Positions 59,464 to 64,000 of a DNA stretch of 64,000 nucleotides are shown here, one piece after another (position 1 is the stretch's first letter; the number at the start of each line of letters is the position of its first letter). This DNA comes from Pseudomonas hunanensis. Its GTDB lineage: Bacteria; Pseudomonadota; Gammaproteobacteria; Pseudomonadales; Pseudomonadaceae. The notes beneath the pieces were generated by a model that saw only the letters and a list, made by a program, of their open reading frames with translations, ran no database searches and was not told the origin of the DNA. The position numbers and the translations under genes are program-made. The stretch spans positions 1 through 64,000 of the forward strand of contig NZ_QJRC01000099.1 in the NCBI RefSeq assembly GCF_013393325.1, written 5' to 3'.

Positions 59464-60812
59464 TGCGCCGGGTATCCCTGGGCAGCCGGCTGGCGCTGCT
59501 GTTCGCCGCCTGCACCGCCACCGTATCGCTGGGCGCCGGCCTGCTCTTCAGCCGGGCCAGCGAGCAGCACTTCGTCGAACTCGACCAACAACTGCTGGAC
59601 TCGCGCCTGTCGCTGTTCCGTACACAACTGGCCGGCGTCAGCACGCCGGATGAGCTGCAGGCGCGCCTGCCCGCGCTGCGCGACGAATTGAGCCACCAGG
59701 CCGACCTGGCCCTGCGCATCAGCGGCAGCGACGGCGCCACGTGGTTCGAAAGCCGCAGCGGGCTACCGCAGGCACCGCTGCCCGCCGGGCTGGCCACCTT
59801 GCACGCGCAAGGCACCGACTACCGCAGCCTGGCTGTACACCTGGCGCAGGGCGCCGCGCAGTCGCCGCAACTGACCCTGTACCTCGACATCACCCACCAC
59901 CAGCATTTTCTGCAGGGCATGCAGCGGCTGATCTGGCTGACTGTCGGCCTATCGGCGCTGGCCACTGCGCTGCTCGGCGCCTGGGCCGCCCGCAGCGGCC
60001 TGCGCCCACTGCGGCAGATGGGCCAAGTGGCCGCCAGCGTGTCAGCCCGTTCGCTCACCACCCGCCTGCCGCTGGCGCAGATGCCCGAAGAGCTGGCCGA
60101 GTTGGCCGGCAGCATGAACGCGATGCTGCAGCGCCTGGACGATGCCTTCCAACGCCTGTCAGCGTTTTCAGCTGACATCGCCCACGAACTGCGTACACCG
60201 CTTTCCAACCTGCTGACCCACACCCAGGTCACCCTCACCCGCCCACGTAGCCTCGAGGAATACCGCGAAGCGCTGCATGGCAACCTGGAAGAGCTGCAAT
60301 GGATGGCGCAGATGATCAACGACATGCTGTTCCTGGCCAAGGCCGACCACGGCCTGCTGGTACCGGGGCAAGCGCCTTTGGTGCTGCATGACGAAGTGGA
60401 TGCACTGCTGGAGTACTACGCGCCACTGGCCGAGGACAGCGGCGTACGGATGCTGCGCGAAGGCGAGGCGATGCTGCAGGGCGACCGGCATATGCTGCGC
60501 CGGGCGTTGTCCAACCTGCTGGACAATGCCTTGCGCTTTACCCCGGCGGGAGGGCAGATAAGGGTGACGCTGGAACCGGGAGCGAAAATCAGTGTGGCCA
60601 ATACCGGGCAGGCTATCGAGCCGACTGCGTTACCGCGACTGTTCGACCGCTTCTACCGAGTGGACCCGGCGCGGCGGGAAGGCAGCAGTGAGCATGCGGG
60701 GTTGGGCTTGGCGATTACCCGGTCGATCGTGCAGGCCCATGGCGGGTGCATTCGGGCAGAGTGCGGGGATGGGTGGACGCGGTTTGTGATCGACTTCACT
60801 GAAGGCCGGTGA
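59460..60812 (+). CDS. copS: heavy-metal sensor histidine kinase (CopS/CusS-like)
   Basis: 450 residues. Two membrane segments (~10-30 and ~157-177) flank a periplasmic sensor region; HAMP follows, then H242 in FSADIAHELRTPLSN and the ATPase boxes NLLDNALRFTP, RLFDRFYRVD and GLGLAITRSI. Partner of the upstream regulator. A second ATG three bases later is an equal start. Confidence 0.88.
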   Translation: MMRRVSLGSRLALLFAACTATVSLGAGLLFSRASEQHFVELDQQLLDSRLSLFRTQLAGVSTPDELQARLPALRDELSHQADLALRISGSDGATWFESRSGLPQAPLPAGLATLHAQGTDYRSLAVHLAQGAAQSPQLTLYLDITHHQHFLQGMQRLIWLTVGLSALATALLGAWAARSGLRPLRQMGQVAASVSARSLTTRLPLAQMPEELAELAGSMNAMLQRLDDAFQRLSAFSADIAHELRTPLSNLLTHTQVTLTRPRSLEEYREALHGNLEELQWMAQMINDMLFLAKADHGLLVPGQAPLVLHDEVDALLEYYAPLAEDSGVRMLREGEAMLQGDRHMLRRALSNLLDNALRFTPAGGQIRVTLEPGAKISVANTGQAIEPTALPRLFDRFYRVDPARREGSSEHAGLGLAITRSIVQAHGGCIRAECGDGWTRFVIDFTEGR

Positions 60813-60816
60813 AATT

Positions 60817-60835
60817 GGGGCTGCTTTGCAGCCCC
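60817..60835. terminator. bidirectional terminator between copS and lolE
   Basis: GGGGCTGC-TTT-GCAGCCCC between convergent genes, followed by ATAATTT. Confidence 0.7.
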
Positions 60836-60852
60836 ATAATTTCAGGCAAGCA

Positions 60853-62094
60853 TCAAACCGCCAGACCGATCGCCGGCTGCACCTGCGACGCCCGGTAAGC
60901 CGGGTAAATGGTCGCCAGGAAGCTCATCACCAGGCCAGCCGTGCAAATCATGGCCACATCACCCCATTGCAATTGCGACGGCAAGCTGCTGACGAAGTAC
61001 ACATCCGAGGTAAAGATGTGCTGCCCGCTCACCCGCTCCAGCCAACCAACGATTTGACTGACATTGAACGCCGCAATCACGCCCAGCACGCCGCCGATCA
61101 GCGTCCCGACAACACCAATCAGGCTGCCCTGAACCATGAACGTGCCCATGATCTGCGCTGGCGTGGCGCCCAAGGTACGCAGGATGGCAATGTCCGGCCC
61201 CTTGTCGTTCACCACCATCACCAGGGTGGCGATGATATTGAACGCCGCCACCGCGATGATCATCATCAGCAGCAGGCCGATCATGGTCTTCTCCATTTTC
61301 ATGGCGCTGAACAGGCTGCCCTGGGTGTGCGACCAGTCATCGGCGCGGTAGGCGTCGCCGAGCCCTGCAGCAATTGCCTTGGACACCTGCGGCGCGGCAT
61401 ACAGGTCATGCAGCTTCAGGCGCACGCCCTGCACCTGGCCCGGCGCCCAGCGTTGCATCTCGGCAGCATCAGCCACATGGATATAGGCTTGCGAGCCATC
61501 CAGCTCGGCGCCCACCTTGAAGATCCCGACCACGGTCAGGCGCTGCATGCGCGGGGTAATGCCACCCGGCTCCTTGCTGATTTCCGGCACGATCAAGGTC
61601 AGTTTGTCGCCAGTGTTCAGACGAAAACGCCGCGCCGTCAGCTCGCCGATGACCACACCGAACTCACCTGGCTGCAGGTCTTGCAAGCGGCCCTGCACGA
61701 TGTGCTGGCCAACGATCGAGACCTTGCCCTCCTCGGCCGGGTCGATACCACCCACCTGAATCGGCTGCATCGCACCTTTGTACGACAGCATGCCTTCCAT
61801 CTCGGTAATCGGCGCCACCGCCATCACCGCCGGGTTCTGCATGGCAGCGTCGGCCACCTTGTGCCAATCGTCCAATGGCTGCACGCCGAGGATGGCGGCA
61901 TGCGGCACCAACCCGAGAATGCGCGAGCTCATTTCGCGCTGGAAGCCGTTCATCACCGACAGCACCACGATCATCGCCAGCACGCCCAGCGACAGGCCGA
62001 TCATCGACGTCATCGAGATGAACGAGATGAAGTGGTTGCGACGCTTGGCTCGGGTGTAGCGCGCGCCGATAAAAATGGGCAAGGGTCTGAACAT
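60853..62094 (-). CDS. lolE: lipoprotein-releasing ABC permease LolE
   Basis: 413 residues from MFRPLPIFIGARYTRAKRRN. FtsX-type permease: one N-terminal membrane segment after FISFISMTSMIGLSLGV, a periplasmic domain (~45-270) and three C-terminal segments (MKMEKTMIGLLLMMIIAVAA onward). It is the last gene of the lolCDE set. It extracts lipoproteins from the inner membrane for LolA. LolC and LolE are similar; the name follows gene order. Confidence 0.88.
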   Translation of the reverse strand: MFRPLPIFIGARYTRAKRRNHFISFISMTSMIGLSLGVLAMIVVLSVMNGFQREMSSRILGLVPHAAILGVQPLDDWHKVADAAMQNPAVMAVAPITEMEGMLSYKGAMQPIQVGGIDPAEEGKVSIVGQHIVQGRLQDLQPGEFGVVIGELTARRFRLNTGDKLTLIVPEISKEPGGITPRMQRLTVVGIFKVGAELDGSQAYIHVADAAEMQRWAPGQVQGVRLKLHDLYAAPQVSKAIAAGLGDAYRADDWSHTQGSLFSAMKMEKTMIGLLLMMIIAVAAFNIIATLVMVVNDKGPDIAILRTLGATPAQIMGTFMVQGSLIGVVGTLIGGVLGVIAAFNVSQIVGWLERVSGQHIFTSDVYFVSSLPSQLQWGDVAMICTAGLVMSFLATIYPAYRASQVQPAIGLAV

Positions 62095-62155
62095 GTACGA
62101 AATCACCCAATGAAAACAGGAAAACGGGGCGGCACCAGCCACCCCGAGCAGTCGA

Positions 62156-62839
62156 TCAGATCGCCACCAGATGGCCGTCGTCGAGCTTCAATACACGGTC
62201 CATCTGCCGCGCCAGGTTGAGGTCATGGGTAACCACCAGGAATGCCGTGCGCGAGGCGCTGGACAGCTCCTGCATCAGTTCCTGAATGCCCTGAGCGGTA
62301 TGGTGGTCGAGGTTGCCGGTCGGCTCGTCGAGCATCACCAGGCCAGGGCGGTTGACCAGCGCTCGGGCAATCGCCACGCGCTGGCGCTCGCCACCGGACA
62401 GCTCGGCCGGTTTGTGGTTCAAACGGTGGCCCAGGCCTACGCGCTTGAGCAGCGCCTCGGCACGCTCACGGGCCTCGGGGATGGGCGTGCGGCCGATCAG
62501 CAGCGGCATGCACACGTTCTCGATGGCGGTGAACTCTGGCAGCAGGTGGTGAAACTGATAGACAAAGCCCAACTCACGGTTGCGCAGCAGGCCACGGGCA
62601 CGCTCGCCTAGCGCGGACAGCTCTTCGCCCGCCAGCCACACGCTGCCTTGGGTCGGCCGGTCGAGGCCACCCAGCAGGTTGAGCAAGGTGCTCTTGCCAG
62701 AGCCCGAGCTGCCGACGATGGCGATACGCTCACCGGCGTGCAGCTCCAGGTTGAGGCCGGACAGCACCTGCACCGACTCCGGGCCCTCGTCGTAGGACTT
62801 GCCCAGGTTGCGGCAACTCAGAACGGCTTTATCACTCAT
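62156..62839 (-). CDS. lolD: lipoprotein-releasing ATPase LolD
   Basis: 227 residues from MSDKAVLSCRNLGKSY. Walker A GSSGSGKS, Q-loop YQFHHLLPEF, signature LSGGERQRVAIAR, Walker B VMLDEPTGNLD, switch THDLN. It powers LolCE. An ATG five codons upstream, overlapping lolC, is an alternative start with a better ribosome site. Confidence 0.95.
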   Translation of the reverse strand: MSDKAVLSCRNLGKSYDEGPESVQVLSGLNLELHAGERIAIVGSSGSGKSTLLNLLGGLDRPTQGSVWLAGEELSALGERARGLLRNRELGFVYQFHHLLPEFTAIENVCMPLLIGRTPIPEARERAEALLKRVGLGHRLNHKPAELSGGERQRVAIARALVNRPGLVMLDEPTGNLDHHTAQGIQELMQELSSASRTAFLVVTHDLNLARQMDRVLKLDDGHLVAI

Positions 62840-62846
62840 GCGCGAC

Positions 62847-64000
62847 TCACTCATAACGTAGCGCCTCTGCAGGCTGGGTGCGGGCCGCACGCCAGGCCGG
62901 GTACAGGGTGGCGAAGAAACTCAGGACCAGCGCCGCACCGCAGACCATGTACACGTCCTGGGCCTGGATCTGCGACGGCAGGTAATCGATGAAGTACACG
63001 TCGGCGTTGAGGAACTTGTGCCCGATCAGTTTCTCGATGCCGGCGATCGCCGCGCTCACGTTCAGCGCGGCGACGATCCCGACCACGGCGCCGATCAGGG
63101 TACCGATCACCCCGATCACCGTGCCCTGGACCATGAAGATGAGCATGATCTGCCCAGGCGTGGCGCCCAGGGTGCGCAGGATGGCGATATCGCCACGCTT
63201 GTCGTTGACCACCATCACCAGGGTGGAAATGATGTTGAACGCCGCCACAGCCACGATCAGCAGCAACAACAGGCCGATCATGGCCTTTTCCATGCGGATC
63301 GCCTGGTACAGGTTGCCGTGGGTACGGGTCCAGTCACGGCTGTAGAACTCCTGGTCGCCCAGCTGCTGGGCAATGCTCCAGGCGACGCGCGGCGCCTGGA
63401 ACAGGTCGTCGAACTTCAGGCGCAGGCCCTGTACCTGGTCGGGCTTCCAGCGGTGCAGGCGGGACAGGTCGCTGATGTTGGTCAAGCCCAGGTAGCCGTC
63501 GATTTCGCCCGCGCCAACATGGAAGGTACCCACCACGGTGAAGCGCTTCATGCGCGGGAACATGCCGGCGGGAGTCACGCTGACTTCCGGGGCGACGAAG
63601 GTGAGCTTGTCGCCGATGGCCACACCCAGCTTGGCCGCGGCCTTGTCGCCGATCATGATGCCCCACTCGCCCGGCGCCAGCTGGTCCAGGCGGCCTTGCA
63701 AGACGAAGTTGTCGATGATTGACACCTCGCGCTCGCGAGCCGGGTCGATGCCGTTGAGCAGCACCTTCTGCACCTTGCCATCATGGGTCAGCAAGCCCTG
63801 CATCTGGGTGAACGGCGCAACCGCCACCACCTGCGGATTCTGCTTTACTTGTTGGGCAAGGGCCGGCCAGTCGGCAATGGGCTGGCCGCTCTCCAGCGTG
63901 GCATGGGGGATCATGCCCAACACGCGGGTGCGCATCTCGTGGTCGAAACCGTTCATCACCGACAGCACCACGATCATCACCACCACGCCCAGGGCGAGGC
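62847..64000 (-). CDS. lolC: lipoprotein-releasing ABC permease LolC, 5' end outside the window
   Basis: At least 384 C-terminal residues. Same architecture as LolE: VMIVVLSVMNGFDHEMRTRVLG, a periplasmic domain with TGLT-like segments, and three membrane segments ending ALRYE. It is first of the operon and its stop lies at the lolD start. Confidence 0.92.
   Translation of the reverse strand, partial: LALGVVVMIVVLSVMNGFDHEMRTRVLGMIPHATLESGQPIADWPALAQQVKQNPQVVAVAPFTQMQGLLTHDGKVQKVLLNGIDPAREREVSIIDNFVLQGRLDQLAPGEWGIMIGDKAAAKLGVAIGDKLTFVAPEVSVTPAGMFPRMKRFTVVGTFHVGAGEIDGYLGLTNISDLSRLHRWKPDQVQGLRLKFDDLFQAPRVAWSIAQQLGDQEFYSRDWTRTHGNLYQAIRMEKAMIGLLLLLIVAVAAFNIISTLVMVVNDKRGDIAILRTLGATPGQIMLIFMVQGTVIGVIGTLIGAVVGIVAALNVSAAIAGIEKLIGHKFLNADVYFIDYLPSQIQAQDVYMVCGAALVLSFFATLYPAWRAARTQPAEALRYE

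Noticed and set aside
60826..62220. 464-codon plus-strand frame over lolE
   Set aside because: Antisense to a complete LolE permease; His/Arg-rich composition.

Overview
This window comes from a Pseudomonas of the putida group. The chromosomal flanks carry a gene order typical of that genus: dusA, transaldolase, an RssB/RssC-type regulator pair, a PilZ protein, mlaA, queF, a copper-responsive two-component system and lolCDE. The DNA is GC-rich with Pseudomonas-like codon use and one REP-like palindrome. The window opens inside a malic enzyme gene (1-906) and ends inside lolC (from 62847). I saw no tRNA, rRNA, IS element or CRISPR array.

Between malic enzyme and dusA lies a tandem array of integrated elements (about 1.1-48.95 kb), all inserted at codons 12-27 of dusA. 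Element A is reduced to the first ~48 codons of an integrase (1143-1319). Element B (about 1.45-6.56 kb) is a prophage remnant that keeps an O-antigen-type acyltransferase and a tailspike; the tailspike is fused in frame behind the N-terminal third of the element's integrase. Element C (about 6.5-48.95 kb, ~42 kb) is an apparently complete prophage with an intact integrase next to dusA. Each element has left its own ATG-initiated replacement for the dusA N-terminus (1424, 6468, 48883), so dusA has been re-capped in series. Each integrase start is followed by a conserved layout of 7-bp repeats whose sequence differs per element (GTGGTAC, TTGCTAC, TTGGTAC). Copies of the B and C motifs recur just inside the far end of elements B and C.

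Element C is a mosaic myovirus: lambda-like head (terminase GpA, portal, ClpP-like protease, gpD/gpE-type decoration and capsid proteins) with a P2-like contractile tail (V, W, J, I, H, FI, FII, E, tape measure, U, X, D). Morphogenesis genes read leftward from 37.7 to 15.4 kb and end in endolysin and nested Rz/Rz1; the holin sits alone at the upstream end. Upstream are a Q-like regulator, a cluster of CCCAACAC repeats, a prim-pol/helicase, a CII-like protein, a Cro-like protein and a CI repressor flanked by palindromic operators. A rightward operon of small genes (44.1-47.7 kb) contains two PrtN-family proteins and a Lar-like protein and ends against the integrase.

The left part of element C (6.77-15.2 kb) is cargo: an AAA-type ATPase coupled to a PIN-domain protein, an RX4H (HEPN-like) protein, a three-gene operon (pPIWI-associated-nuclease-like protein, EEP-family nuclease, small unknown protein), an SOS-controlled umuDC set with a divergent SRAP gene, and a Dam-type methylase. 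The ATPase/PIN pair and the three-gene operon are the best candidates for undescribed phage-defence systems.
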